DNA from: UMGS1590 sp900552455 | Lineage (GTDB): Bacteria > Bacillota > Peptococcia > Peptococcales > Peptococcaceae | Direction of reading: 5' to 3' | NCBI GenBank assembly: GCA_963931105.1 | Contig: OZ007004.1 | Location: forward strand, 1,798,001 to 1,862,000 | DNA length: 64,000 nucleotides | Part shown: piece by piece, positions 24,397 to 34,126 of the stretch | How the letters are laid out: each line of letters starts with the position of its first letter | Numbering within the stretch: position 1 is the first letter of the stretch | Notes under the pieces: generated by a model | Databases searched by the model: none | What the model was told of the DNA's origin: nothing | The model's input: only the letters and a program-made list of their open reading frames with translations | Position numbers and translations under genes: made by a program

Positions 24397-27300
24397 ATGA
24401 TACACAAAACAACGCGCAGCATCTTGAGCGTGCTCCTGGCAGCGCTGCTCCTCGTCACCAGCGTCCCGCTCACCCCTGCGTTTGCTGGTGATGGGGGGGG
24501 GCAGTTTCCCCGCAATCAGAGAGTGGTGAGGGGCGAGCGCTGAAGCCAGCTGCCGATGACACATATCTGATCTACACCGCAGACGATCTAAAAGAATTTG
24601 CCGACATCGTTAATGGCATAGCTGACACCCCTGCGGATAAGGATGCCAATGCTAAGCTGATGAATGACATCGATCTGAATGGCAGTGAAGAAAATCCATG
24701 GATCCCAATCGGCAGCATCAGCAGCCGATACAGCGGCACCTTCGACGGCAATGGAAAAACCATCAGCGGCCTTTATATCAACAGCAGCAGCGTCGATTAT
24801 CAAGGCCTCTTTGGCTATGTCGACACTGGCGGCACCGTGAAAGACCTCACCGTCTCCGGCACAGTCAGCGGCGGAATGTTTGTCGGCGGCATTGCGGGGC
24901 AGAACAACGGCAACGTCATAAACTGCGCCTTTAGCGGCAGTGTCAGCGGCAGCGACCATGTCGGCGGCGTCGTGGGGTATAACAACAGCAGCGTCGAAAA
25001 CTGCTACAACACCGGCGAGGTCAGCGGCCCCGATAGCGTCATCGGCAGCTATGTCGGCGGCGTTGTGGGGCAGAACCGCGGCCGCGTCAAAAACTGCTAC
25101 AACACCGGCACCGTCACCGGCACTGACGACTCCGTCGGCGGCGTTGTGGGGTATAACAACGGCGACATCAGCGCCAGCGCCAGCGTTACAAACTGCTACA
25201 ACACCGGCAAGGTCAGCGGCAATCAGGTTGGCGGCGTTGTGGGGTGGAACAGCAGCAGCGGCACCGTCACCAACTGCTACAACACCGGCGCGGTCAGCGG
25301 TGGCGAGGATGTCGGCGGCGTTGTGGGGTATAACGGCGGCAACGTCGAAAACTGCTACAACACCAGCAGCGTCAAGAGCGACTGGTATGTCGGCGGCGTC
25401 GTGGGGCTGAACGACGGCACCGTCACAGGCTGCTATTTCCTGAAGGGCACAGCTGAGAAAGGCATCGGCAGCGGCAACGACAGCGCAGAAGGCGCAGCCG
25501 CCGTCAACGATCTCAACGAACTCTGCGAGAACTTCAAGGACGACACCACCAACACCTGGACCATCAGCCCATTCTGTAAGCATCCCGTGCTGCAAGCCAA
25601 CCCCGAAGGCGGCCTCGGCACAGCAACGCATCCGTATGAGATCAAAACCGCCGCCCAGCTTGAAACCTTCCGCGATCTCGTCAATGGCGCGAACGAACAG
25701 GTAAAAGATTCTGATGCCCACGCCAAGCTGATGAACGATATCGACCTCGAAGGCAGCGAAACAAACAAATGGACCCCAATCGGCAACAGCGAATCCACCG
25801 CCTACACCGGCACCTTCGACGGCAATGGAAAAACCATCAGCGGCCTTTATATCAACAACAGCACCAATGATCAAGGCCTCTTTGGCTGTCTCGACCAAGG
25901 CGGCACCGTGCAAAACCTCAGCGTCTCCGGCAGCGTCAGCGGCAATAACTACGTCGGCGGCGTTGTGGGGGATAACCGCGGCAGCGTCGAAGATTGCGAC
26001 TTTACAGGCAGCGTCACCGGCACTGTCGACTACGTCGGCGGCGTTGTGGGGTATAACGGCGGCACCGTCAAAAACTGCTACAACACCGGCAACATCAGCG
26101 GCAACATCAGCGGCAACACCAGCGGCAACCAGGTCGGCGGTATTGTGGGGCAGAACAGCGGCACCGTTGAAAACTGCTACAACACCGGCAACATCAGCGG
26201 CGACATCAGCATCGGCATCAGCGGCGGCGTTGTGGGGTGGAACGACAGTGGCACCGTCAAAAACTGCTACAACACCGGCAACATCAGCGGCAACACCAGC
26301 GGCGGCGTCGTGGGGTATAATCACAGCGGCGGCAGTGTCACAAACTCCTACAACACCGGCGCGGTCAGTGGTGACGAGGAAGTCGGCGGCGTCGTGGGGT
26401 GGAACGACAGTGGCACCGTCAAAAACTGCTACAACATCGGCGACGTCAGCGGCAAAATCAGTGTCGGCGGCGTTGTGGGGCTGAACAACGGCAACGTCAC
26501 AGGCTGCTATTTCCTGCAGCAGAACGGCGTGCCAGCGCAAGGCATTGGCAGCGGCAGCGGCACTTCCAGCAATGTTGAAGCAAGAACCGCCGACGCCTTC
26601 CACTCCGGCGAAGTCGCGTATCTGTTGCAGAACGGGCAGAAAGCAGCAGAGGGAGGAGTAGTCCCGCTGGTCTGGGGGCAGAGCAAGCTGGGCGAAACAA
26701 CTTCCCTGCCAACCCTGAACCCAACCGACGAACAGAAAGTCTACCAAGTCACCTTTGACTACGGTGATTCGTTTACTGAAACCGACGACCGATACGATTA
26801 TCACTACGCCAACGCGAACGACAACGTCACCCTGCCAACGAGCACTGACCAAATTCCAGAATACGAAGGCCACACCCTCACCGGCTGGCAGAATGAGGAT
26901 GGTCAAGCTGTGACAGAACCAATCACCGTCACCGCCGATATCACATTCACCGCTCAGTGGACGAAAGACACCGTAAACTACACCGTCACCGTTACCACCA
27001 GCCCAGCTGAAGGCGGAACAGTGAACGGCGGCGGCACGTTCGCCGAAGGCACACAAGTCACCGTCACCGCCACAGCCAACGACGGCTACACCTTTGTAGC
27101 ATGGCAGGAGGACGGCGAGAAGATCGAAGGTGCAGGCGCCAGCTACACATTTACAGTGAACGACAACTGCACCCTCACCGCCATTTTTGAAAAAGAACCA
27201 GATCCAACACCAATCCCAACCCCAACCCCTGATCCAAAGCCATCCGGTCCATCCACAGGGGACAGTACCGGCTGGGACGACATCCGTGACGAGCTTGAGA

Positions 27301-28310
27301 ACACCGCAAAAGGCGACGAGATCACCATCGACATGGGCGATGAAACCAAGGTCCCAGCAGAAATCTTTGAGAGCCTTGCCGGTAAGGACGTCGACGTGAC
27401 CTTCGACCTCGGCGACATCCAGTGGACGGTCAACGGCGCAGACATCCCAACCGACACCGACTTCACCGACCTCGACCTCGGCACCAGCGGCATCCCAGTG
27501 AACGTCATCAACACCATCACCGGCGAAGTCGGCACCGTCCAGATCACCCTCGCCCATGACGGCGAATTTGGCTTCACCATGACCCTCACCGCCCCACTCG
27601 GCAAGGAAAACGCCGGCTACTGGGCCAACCTCTACCACTACGACGAAGACGCAGAAGCCCTGAACTTTGAAGCCGCCGCGAAAATTGACGAAACCGGCAG
27701 CGTCACCATCCCATTCAGCCACGCTTCACAATACGCCATCGTCATCGACACCCACAGCCACGCCACAGTCGACGTCAGCGACCTCTTTATCGACATCGCG
27801 CCGGATGCGTGGTATAAAGACGCCGTCCAATACGCCTATGACAATGGCCTGATGACCGGCGTTTCTGACACAGAATTTGCCCCAGAAGCGACGACAACGC
27901 GCGCCATGATCGTCAGCATCCTCGCTAGATTAGAAGGCGTAACAACCGCCCAAGCCGCAGGCTTCGCAGACGTGGACGATGAATGGTACGCCACCGCTGT
28001 GAACTGGGCAGCGAATGTCGGCGTTGTGAACGGCTACGAGGACAACACCTTCCGACCAAACACCGCCATCACCCGCGAACAGCTCGCCGCCATCCTCATG
28101 AACTACGCGGCGTATAAGGGCGAAGACGTGAGCAACCGAGCCGACCTCACAAACTACACCGACCAGCCAAGCACCTGGGCAGAAGAAGCCATGAGCTGGG
28201 CAGTAGCCGAAGGACTGATCAGCGGCGTCACCAACACCGAACTCCAGCCACAGGGCGAAGCAACCCGCGCCCAAGTAGCAGTCATCTTAGAGCGGTTCCT
28301 CGCTCAATGA
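24397..28310 (+). CDS. GLUG-repeat SLH surface protein, frameshifted at a poly-G tract
   Basis: The ATG at 24397 (AAAGGATG upstream) opens a signal peptide (SILSVLLAALLLVTSVPLTPAFA). Nine G follow at 24493-24501, and this frame stops at 24541. With one more G it would continue into a roughly 1304-residue protein. The domains in order are two homologous blocks (about 24580-25550 and 25625-26600), each with an LMNDIDL...GTFDGNGKTISGLYI introduction and seven GLUG-type repeats (GGVVGYN...NCYNTG). Then come a Listeria-Bacteroides/InlB-like repeat (about 26740-26965), a divergent InlB-type repeat (26970-27190), a Pro-rich linker, a unique domain and three SLH domains (27775-28305). It should bind the cell wall polymer through SLH. 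It may be phase-variable, or the G count may be an assembly error. Confidence 0.8.
24493..24501 (+). repeat. Run of nine G at the signal-peptide junction (possible phase switch)
   Basis: The tract lies inside the reading frame just after the signal peptide cleavage region. Nine G puts the long downstream frame out of register, and ten (or seven) restores it. No other such homopolymer was noticed in the genes of this window. Confidence 0.85.
24880..25440 (+). repeat. First GLUG repeat array (seven units)
   Basis: Units of roughly 60-80 bp encode GGVVG(Y/Q/W)N...NCYNTG-like segments, with near-identical DNA such as GGCGGCGTTGTGGGGTA and AACTGCTACAACACC. Confidence 0.85.
25935..26516 (+). repeat. 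Second GLUG repeat array (seven units)
   Basis: The same unit as the first array, following a second copy of the introductory segment. The two arrays and their introductions form a large internal duplication. Confidence 0.85.
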
Positions 28311-28343
28311 GTAATGATTAATGAGTAATGAGTAATTGATGTT

Positions 28344-28395
28344 GGCTAGAGCTCGATACGCCGCTTGCGCGTCGCATCGACTCTAGCCTTTTTAT
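28344..28395 (+). terminator. Terminator of the surface-protein gene
   Basis: GGCTAGAG plus TCGAT pairs with ATCGA plus CTCTAGCC with one bulge, and TTTTTATTTTAT follows. Confidence 0.85.
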
Positions 28396-28573
28396 TTTAT
28401 CTGCGAGCGTGCGCACACCACAAATTTTTCCCGCTTTGTTTCGAAGAAACAAAGCCACCACCATTAAACATTACTAATTTCTAATTAATCATTGAGAGAT
28501 AATCATTAAAAATTACTGATTGCTGATTTGAGACAATCACCCAACAGCCCGGATGTTTTACACCCGGGCTTTT
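28396..28573 (+). other. AT-rich gene-free stretch with hairpins
   Basis: No gene is visible between 28311 and 28671. A perfect 10-bp hairpin GCTTTGTTTC-GAA-GAAACAAAGC lies at 28433-28455. Short degenerate TAAT/ATTA repeats follow (as also at 28310-28340). A second terminator-like hairpin, AGCCCGG/CCGGGCT with TTTT, lies at 28546-28573. An extended -10 (TGCTATAAT, 28632-28640) precedes zapA. Confidence 0.6.
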
Positions 28574-28671
28574 CTGCGCCCCAAAGAGCGGCTGTCTGCC
28601 TGAAAAAAAGGATGACTTGCGCGGGCAGCTATGCTATAATGGTATGCAGTATGATTGAGAGGAGAATGCGC

Positions 28672-28920
28672 ATGGGCGAGGTTCAAACCTACGACCTGGA
28701 GCTCCTGGGCCAGACGTACCAGGTGCGTTCCGCTGACGAGGAAACGGTCGTCTCGGCAGTGTTTGAGCGTCTGCTTGCGGAAGTGGCGGCTGCTGGCGAC
28801 AATCAACCGGCGCTCACGCAGCGGGAGCAGCTTCTCATTGCTGCCCTCAACACCACGCAACAGCTTCTCGATCTTGAAGAAGAAAACAAATTATTACTCG
28901 ATCTGCTCAACGCAGAATGA
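28672..28920 (+). CDS. zapA: Cell division protein ZapA
   Basis: An 82-residue protein of the ZapA family, which bundles FtsZ filaments at the division ring. The N-terminal strand-rich globular part (VQTYDLELLGQTYQVRSADEE) is followed by a coiled coil (QREQLLIAALNTTQQLLDLEEENKLLLDLL). The ATG at 28672 has AGAGGAG 7 bases upstream. An ATG at 28666 is too close to it. It is 23 bases from the next gene. Confidence 0.8.
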   Translation: MGEVQTYDLELLGQTYQVRSADEETVVSAVFERLLAEVAAAGDNQPALTQREQLLIAALNTTQQLLDLEEENKLLLDLLNAE

Positions 28921-28943
28921 TTGATGAATAAGGAGTGCACTGA

Positions 28944-30188
28944 ATGTTAAAAGACCAACTGATCGATTTTATGAAATCGTTTGAAAAAGACCACGACGAC
29001 TTTCGCCTTTATGTGACCTTCGACCACGTGCTCCTGCATGTCAAGGATTTCACCGCTGTGAACTACAGCGACGAACAGGGCCTGCGCGATCTGCTTGAAT
29101 ACCTGGTGCGCGCTGGCTGGGAAGGGCTGGAAGAAAATGGCCTGCTCGTTGGCGCCAAGAAGGATGACCAGAAGGTGAGACTGGGCGTCGGTGGTCAGGT
29201 GCAGTGGACCTACGGCCCATTTATTGAAATGAAAGACGTCGACCAGGCGTATCTTGGCTTCATCGAAGGCCTTTTTGAAGAGCTGCGCCGTCGCGGCATG
29301 ACGCTCTTGGCCACTGGTCATCAGCCAGTCAGCACGGCTGCGGACATTGAGGTTGTGCCAACGGAGGAAAACAATTGCCTCATGGCTTATGCCGATGGCA
29401 ACGATGCCTTCAAGGATGCGCTGCTCTGCAGTGCGAAGATGAGCATCAGCATGCAGTATGCCCACGTTGACAACTTCGAAAAGCGCTACCAGGCTGCCGC
29501 CATCATCCAGCCGGCGCTGGCAGCTTTCTTTGATAACACCGCCTGGGTTGGCGGCAAGGAAAACGACGCTGTTCTCTACAACATCAACAACATCCTCACG
29601 GCAGAGCCTTCCTTCTATCATATGGAAGATGCCATGAGCACCCATTTCAAGTACACGGATTTCGCCGATTTCCTCATGGATGCGCCAGCGATCGCTGTGC
29701 CACAGGATGGTCACCTCGTTCCTGCAGAAGGAAAGAAGGTGGAGGATGTTTTCGCCGACGGCATGAGCCGCTGCGACATCCTGCGTGCGCTGCGCTATGT
29801 GCGCCCGATGGTTTCTTTCGACGAGCACGGCGTCACGCTGACCAACGTTGACAGCGTGCCATATCCGCTGAACATGGCGTATGTGCTCTGGATCAAGGCG
29901 CTGATGTACAATCCAGACCACATCACCGCGCTGCAGCAGCTCATCGAAGAAATGAAGGAAGAAAACCTCGTTGCCGCGCATCAGGAGATACTCACCAAGG
30001 GCCTGAAAGCGCCAATGCGCGAAGGCAACGCGTTTGACCTTATCAAGGATCTGTTCTTCATGATCGGCGTCACCGTTGGTCCAAAGGAACAGCACTATCT
30101 GCAGCCGCTGAACGTCCTTCTCTTCAAGGACGTCACCACCAAAGGCGTCAGCGCCAAGCAGTTTGCGAACATGCTTGCCAACGCCTGA
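28944..30188 (+). CDS. Glutamate-cysteine ligase-like protein (GCS2 family)
   Basis: A 414-residue protein of the glutamate-cysteine ligase 2 / EgtA-like family. GQVQWTYGPFIEMKDV matches the substrate strand, MTLLATGHQPV the conserved histidine block, and SAKMSISMQYAH the RTxxxQ-H-like region. Such enzymes make gamma-glutamylcysteine from glutamate, cysteine and ATP. No glutathione synthetase is nearby, so the end product is unknown. AAGGAGTGCACTGA precedes the ATG. It is followed by tandem hairpin repeats that probably stop transcription. Confidence 0.7.
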   Translation: MLKDQLIDFMKSFEKDHDDFRLYVTFDHVLLHVKDFTAVNYSDEQGLRDLLEYLVRAGWEGLEENGLLVGAKKDDQKVRLGVGGQVQWTYGPFIEMKDVDQAYLGFIEGLFEELRRRGMTLLATGHQPVSTAADIEVVPTEENNCLMAYADGNDAFKDALLCSAKMSISMQYAHVDNFEKRYQAAAIIQPALAAFFDNTAWVGGKENDAVLYNINNILTAEPSFYHMEDAMSTHFKYTDFADFLMDAPAIAVPQDGHLVPAEGKKVEDVFADGMSRCDILRALRYVRPMVSFDEHGVTLTNVDSVPYPLNMAYVLWIKALMYNPDHITALQQLIEEMKEENLVAAHQEILTKGLKAPMREGNAFDLIKDLFFMIGVTVGPKEQHYLQPLNVLLFKDVTTKGVSAKQFANMLANA

Positions 30189-30201
30189 ATCTGAACGCCT
30201 C

Positions 30202-30280
30202 ACGAGCGACAGTTTGCTCTCTAGCTGTCGTTTCGTCACGACTTACGAGCGACAGCTTGCTCTCAAGCTGTCGTTTCGTC
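30202..30280 (+). repeat. Two tandem 36-bp hairpin repeats
   Basis: ACGAGCGACAG...CTGTCGTTTCGTC occurs at 30202-30237 and again at 30245-30280 with three or four changes. Each copy is a hairpin; the second has a perfect 10-bp stem, CGACAGCTTG/CAAGCTGTCG. Only weak T runs follow, so termination is possible but not certain. Confidence 0.75.
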
Positions 30281-30309
30281 TTTTCACGTTTTTAGAAAGG
30301 AGAATGGGA

Positions 30310-31629
30310 ATGAAACCAGTTGTTGCCATCGTCGGCCGCGCGAACGTGGGCAAATCCACTCTCTTCAACCGCCTGACCGACACCCGCCGCGCCATTGTCG
30401 ATGATTTCGCCGGCGTCACCCGTGACCGTCTCTACGAAGACGTTACCTGGAGCGGGAAAACCTTCACCCTCATCGATACCGGCGGCATCGAGCTCAAGAG
30501 CGACGACGAGATCTTGAAAAACGTTCGTTTCCAGGCTGAGATCGCCATCGAAGAGTCCGACGTCATCCTCTATGTCGTCGACGTCACCACTGGCGTCACT
30601 TCTGAAGACGAAGCTGTCGCCCAGATGCTGCGCAAAAGCGGCAAGCCTGTCATTCTCGTCGTCAACAAGGTCGAACAGTTTGACGATCTCACCGACGTCT
30701 ACGAATTCTACAGCCTCGGCATGGATGAGCTCATTCCGATCTCAGCCTCCCACGGCACCAACACCGGCGATCTTTTGGACGCTGTCTACGCACGCCTCGA
30801 AGAGATCCCGGAAGCCATCGACGAAGAAGACGACCGCGTTCACATCGCCGTCGTCGGCCGACCAAACGTCGGCAAGAGCTCTCTCTCAAACGCCATCATC
30901 GGCGAAGAACGTTCCATTGTGTCCAACGTCGCCGGCACCACCCGCGACGCCATCGATTCCACCTTCACCCACGACGGCGAGGAATTTGTCATCGTCGATA
31001 CCGCCGGCATGCGCAAGCGTGGCAAGATCGACATGGCCACCGAGCGCTACAGCGTCATGCGCGCCCTACGCGCCGTCGACCGTTCAGACGTTGCGCTTTT
31101 TGTGATCAACGCCGAGGAGGGGCTCATCGAGCAGGACAAAAAAGTCGCCGGCTATGTCCATGAGCAGGGCAAAGGGCTCATCATTGTCGTGAACAAATGG
31201 GACCTCATCGAAAAAGACGACAAGACCATGAAGACCTACACCGAAAAGATCAAAAGCCAGCTCCTGTTTATGAGCTACGCGCCGATCATTTTCGTTTCTG
31301 CCTTGACCGGCCAGCGCGTCGGGCGTATCATTGACATCGTCAAGGCCGTCGCTGAAACGCGTCTCATGCGTCTGCCGACCAGCCTTGTCAATGAGATCGT
31401 GCGCGACGCTGTGCTCAAAAATCCGCCGCCGACTGATAAAGGCAAGCGTCTGAAAATCTTCTACGCCACCCAGGTCGATGTTGCACCACCAACCTTCGCG
31501 CTTTTTGTCAACGATGCCGAGCTCATGCATTTCTCCTATCTGAGATATCTTGAGAACTGCATCCGCAAGCATTTCGCCTTTGAAGGCACAACGATCCGCC
31601 TGGAACTTCGGAATAAAAAAGAGGGATAA
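30310..31629 (+). CDS. der: GTPase Der (EngA)
   Basis: A 439-residue double GTPase for 50S assembly. Domain 1 begins MKPVVAIVGRANVGKSTLFN (the first G1 has Ala where GRPNVGKS is usual), with DTGG and NKVE. Domain 2 starts near residue 178 with VAVVGRPNVGKSSLSN, DTAGMRKRGKI and NKWD. A C-terminal KH-like domain completes it. The ATG at 30310 is 7 bases from AAAGGAG. The ATG at 30304 is too close. Confidence 0.96.
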   Translation: MKPVVAIVGRANVGKSTLFNRLTDTRRAIVDDFAGVTRDRLYEDVTWSGKTFTLIDTGGIELKSDDEILKNVRFQAEIAIEESDVILYVVDVTTGVTSEDEAVAQMLRKSGKPVILVVNKVEQFDDLTDVYEFYSLGMDELIPISASHGTNTGDLLDAVYARLEEIPEAIDEEDDRVHIAVVGRPNVGKSSLSNAIIGEERSIVSNVAGTTRDAIDSTFTHDGEEFVIVDTAGMRKRGKIDMATERYSVMRALRAVDRSDVALFVINAEEGLIEQDKKVAGYVHEQGKGLIIVVNKWDLIEKDDKTMKTYTEKIKSQLLFMSYAPIIFVSALTGQRVGRIIDIVKAVAETRLMRLPTSLVNEIVRDAVLKNPPPTDKGKRLKIFYATQVDVAPPTFALFVNDAELMHFSYLRYLENCIRKHFAFEGTTIRLELRNKKEG

Positions 31630-31632
31630 ATC

Positions 31633-32238
31633 ATGGAGCAGGTCTCCGTTTTGAACATCATTATCATCATCATTGCTGCTTATTTCCTGGGCTCGCTTTC
31701 CTTTGGCTGGATGATCGCCCGCCTGCGCGGCGTCAACATCCTCGAAAAAGGAAGCGGCAATCCCGGCTTCACCAATGTCTGGCGCGTGCTCGGCATCAAA
31801 TGGGCCTCGCTCGTGCTCATTTTAGACGGTGCCAAGGGGTATTTTTCCGCCATGATCGGCTACCACCTCGGCGGCGAGCTCGGGATGATGATCGGCTTCG
31901 TTGTCGCCATCGTCGGCCATTCGAAAAGCTGGATGCTGCATTTCAAGGGCGGCAAAGGCATCGCCACCGCCGGTGGCGCGCTGCTCTATGTATCGCCGAT
32001 CACGCTGGCGATCCTGCTGGTGATCCTGGGCATCATCGTTGGCATCACCAAGTACATGTCCCTCGGCTCCCTCACCGTCGTCATCATCGCGCCCTTCCTG
32101 CTTTATTTTGAAGGACAGCCGCCTGTTGTCATCGGCGTCATCGTTTGCGGCCTCATCTATGTGATCTGGCTGCACCGCGGGAACATCAAGCGCCTTTTGA
32201 ACGGAACAGAAAATAAGATCGGTCAGAAAAGGAGTTGA
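31633..32238 (+). CDS. plsY: Glycerol-3-phosphate acyltransferase PlsY
   Basis: A 201-residue integral membrane acyltransferase with about five helices that uses acyl-phosphate to make lysophosphatidic acid. Conserved cytoplasmic loops are SLSFGWMIAR, the GSGNPGFTNVWRVLG site and KGGKGIATAGGAL. The gene lies 3 bases after der and is followed at once by gpsA, the enzyme supplying its substrate glycerol 3-phosphate. Confidence 0.95.
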   Translation: MEQVSVLNIIIIIIAAYFLGSLSFGWMIARLRGVNILEKGSGNPGFTNVWRVLGIKWASLVLILDGAKGYFSAMIGYHLGGELGMMIGFVVAIVGHSKSWMLHFKGGKGIATAGGALLYVSPITLAILLVILGIIVGITKYMSLGSLTVVIIAPFLLYFEGQPPVVIGVIVCGLIYVIWLHRGNIKRLLNGTENKIGQKRS

Positions 32239-32243
32239 CCAAA

Positions 32244-33272
32244 ATGGCAAAAGTAGCAGTTTACGGCGCCGGCAGCTGGGGCACAGCGCTGGCTCAGGTG
32301 CTCGCCTTCAATGGCAACAGCGTCACCCTTTGGGGACGCAACAAAGAGCAGATGCAACAAATTGCCGAAAGCCGTGAAAATAAAAAATATCTGCCGGGTG
32401 TGCCGCTGCATCCGACGCTTTCTGTCACCAGCGACTGGCCGGAGCCAGAAGCCTTCGACTATCTCCTCATCGGCGTTCCAACGCAGAGCCAGCGCGGCCT
32501 TCTGACAGCGCATCGCGACGAGTTTGCCCGTGCCAAGGGCGTGCTCATCAATGTCGCCAAGGGCATTGAAACCACTACCGGAAAATGCGTCCACGAGGTT
32601 TATGCCGATGTTCTCGGCGAAGCGGTTCTCGATCGCTACGTTGTCCTCTACGGGCCAAGCCACGCCGAGGAATTTGGCCGCAATATGCCGACGGCCCTCG
32701 TCGCAGCCAGCCGCAATCAGGAGGCAGCAGAGGGTGTGCAGACCATTTTCATGAACGACAACGTTCGCGTCTACACCGGCAAAGACGTCGTCGGTGTTGA
32801 GCTCGGCGGCGCACTCAAGAACATCATCGCCCTTGCCATCGGTATGACCATTGGCCTCGGCTACGGCGACAACGCCCGCGCTGCGCTCATGACCCGAGGC
32901 CTTGCTGAGATCACCCGCCTTGGCGTTGCTCTCGGCGCAGAGCCATACACCTTCCTCGGGCTTACCGGCGTTGGCGATCTTTTCGTCACCTGCACCTCTG
33001 AGCACAGCCGCAACCGCCGTGCAGGCATCATGCTCGGTCAGGGAAAAAGCCTGGATTACGTTCTCGAGAATATGGGCATGGTCGTTGAAGGCGTTTCTAC
33101 CACCAAAGCTGCCCACGCCCTCGCCGAAGAAAAACACATCGAAATGCCGATCCTCGATCAGATTTACAGCGTGCTTTTTGAAGGCGCCGATGTTGGCGAA
33201 TGTACCCGCGCCCTTATGACGCGCGAGAAAAAAGGGGAGCACGACGATTTTGAAAAGAACGAGGAGGCGTGA
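32244..33272 (+). CDS. gpsA: Glycerol-3-phosphate dehydrogenase [NAD(P)+] GpsA
   Basis: A 342-residue cytoplasmic enzyme reducing DHAP to sn-glycerol 3-phosphate for phospholipids. The dinucleotide loop VAVYGAGSWGTALAQ is at the N-terminus. KGIE, LYGPSHAEEFGRNMPTAL and ELGGALKNIIALAIGM contain the catalytic lysine. The ATG at 32244 stands 9 bases behind AAAGGAG. A TTG at 32235 overlapping plsY is unlikely. Confidence 0.95.
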   Translation: MAKVAVYGAGSWGTALAQVLAFNGNSVTLWGRNKEQMQQIAESRENKKYLPGVPLHPTLSVTSDWPEPEAFDYLLIGVPTQSQRGLLTAHRDEFARAKGVLINVAKGIETTTGKCVHEVYADVLGEAVLDRYVVLYGPSHAEEFGRNMPTALVAASRNQEAAEGVQTIFMNDNVRVYTGKDVVGVELGGALKNIIALAIGMTIGLGYGDNARAALMTRGLAEITRLGVALGAEPYTFLGLTGVGDLFVTCTSEHSRNRRAGIMLGQGKSLDYVLENMGMVVEGVSTTKAAHALAEEKHIEMPILDQIYSVLFEGADVGECTRALMTREKKGEHDDFEKNEEA

Positions 33273-33275
33273 TCC

Positions 33276-34061
33276 ATGGAAGAGATCATCAGCTTAGACA
33301 ACGTATCGTATATCAGAAACGGAAAATACATCCTCAAAGACATCAACTGGCACGTGAATCGCGGCGAACACTGGGTCATCCTTGGCCCGAACGGCAGCGG
33401 CAAAACCACCACGCTGAACATGGTCAATGGCTATATTTTCCCATCGCAGGGCCATGTTAAGGTGCTGGAGTTCGAATTTGGCCATTCCTCCATCATCGAG
33501 CTGCGCAAGCGCATCGGTTGGGTGAGTTCTGCTCTCAGCCAGTTTATCCCGACCAACGACTATCCGCTGCACATCGTCCTCTCCGGCAAATTTGCTTCCC
33601 TTGGTCTTTGGGAAAAGGTGGACGACGACGACATCGCTCGCGCCAACGAGATCCTCGATATGCTCAAGATCCGCCATCTCGCCGAGCGCAAATACGGCAT
33701 GCTCAGCCAGGGCGAAAAACAGAAGGTGCTCATCGGCCGCGCGCTGATGAACCATCCTGACATCATCATCTTCGATGAAGCCTTCAACGGCCTGGATATT
33801 TTCGCCCGCCACGACATGGAGATCACCATCAATGAGCTCGCCGAAGGCAACATCACCTTCATCCTTGTCACCCACAACACCGACGAGATCCTGCCGGTTT
33901 TCGGTAAAGCGCTCCTTCTCAAGGATGGCCAGGTGCATTCCCAGGGCGATATCGACGACATGATCCAGTACGACAATCTCTCAGATTTCTATGGCGCCAA
34001 CGTGGATGTGTTCAAGCACAAGGATCGATTCTATCTTTCGTTGGCCGACACAAAGAAGTAA
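33276..34061 (+). CDS. Stand-alone ABC ATPase (YlmA/ModF-like)
   Basis: A 261-residue ATP-binding protein with all ABC motifs: Walker A GPNGSGKTT (about residue 38), Q-loop region, signature LSQGEKQKV, Walker B IIIFDEAF and the H-loop in LVTHNTDE. There is no permease next to it. Similar single ATPases lie beside cell-envelope or division genes in Bacillota (YlmA type). It starts 3 bases after gpsA and is likely its co-transcribed neighbour. The substrate or role is unknown. Confidence 0.85.
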   Translation: MEEIISLDNVSYIRNGKYILKDINWHVNRGEHWVILGPNGSGKTTTLNMVNGYIFPSQGHVKVLEFEFGHSSIIELRKRIGWVSSALSQFIPTNDYPLHIVLSGKFASLGLWEKVDDDDIARANEILDMLKIRHLAERKYGMLSQGEKQKVLIGRALMNHPDIIIFDEAFNGLDIFARHDMEITINELAEGNITFILVTHNTDEILPVFGKALLLKDGQVHSQGDIDDMIQYDNLSDFYGANVDVFKHKDRFYLSLADTKK

Positions 34062-34065
34062 AGGT

Positions 34066-34093
34066 TTGTTGTTCACACTGAATATGCTATAAT
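34066..34093 (+). promoter_or_regulatory. Predicted promoter of scpA-scpB
   Basis: TTGTTG (34066-34071), 16-base spacer, TATAAT (34088-34093) with TGC in front (extended -10). Confidence 0.5.
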
Positions 34094-34126
34094 AGAAATG
34101 ATTAGTAAAAGTAGGAGGGAAGGGCC

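Noticed and set aside
24588..27722. A 1044-codon open frame on the minus strand across the GLUG repeats
   Set aside because: It is a repetitive shadow (AADIAGVVAVFDAAAVIPHNAAD-like) caused by the repeats on the plus strand. It has no start context.
30202..30280. CRISPR array
   Set aside because: There are only two copies, with a 7-base gap and strong internal hairpins; there are no spacers.
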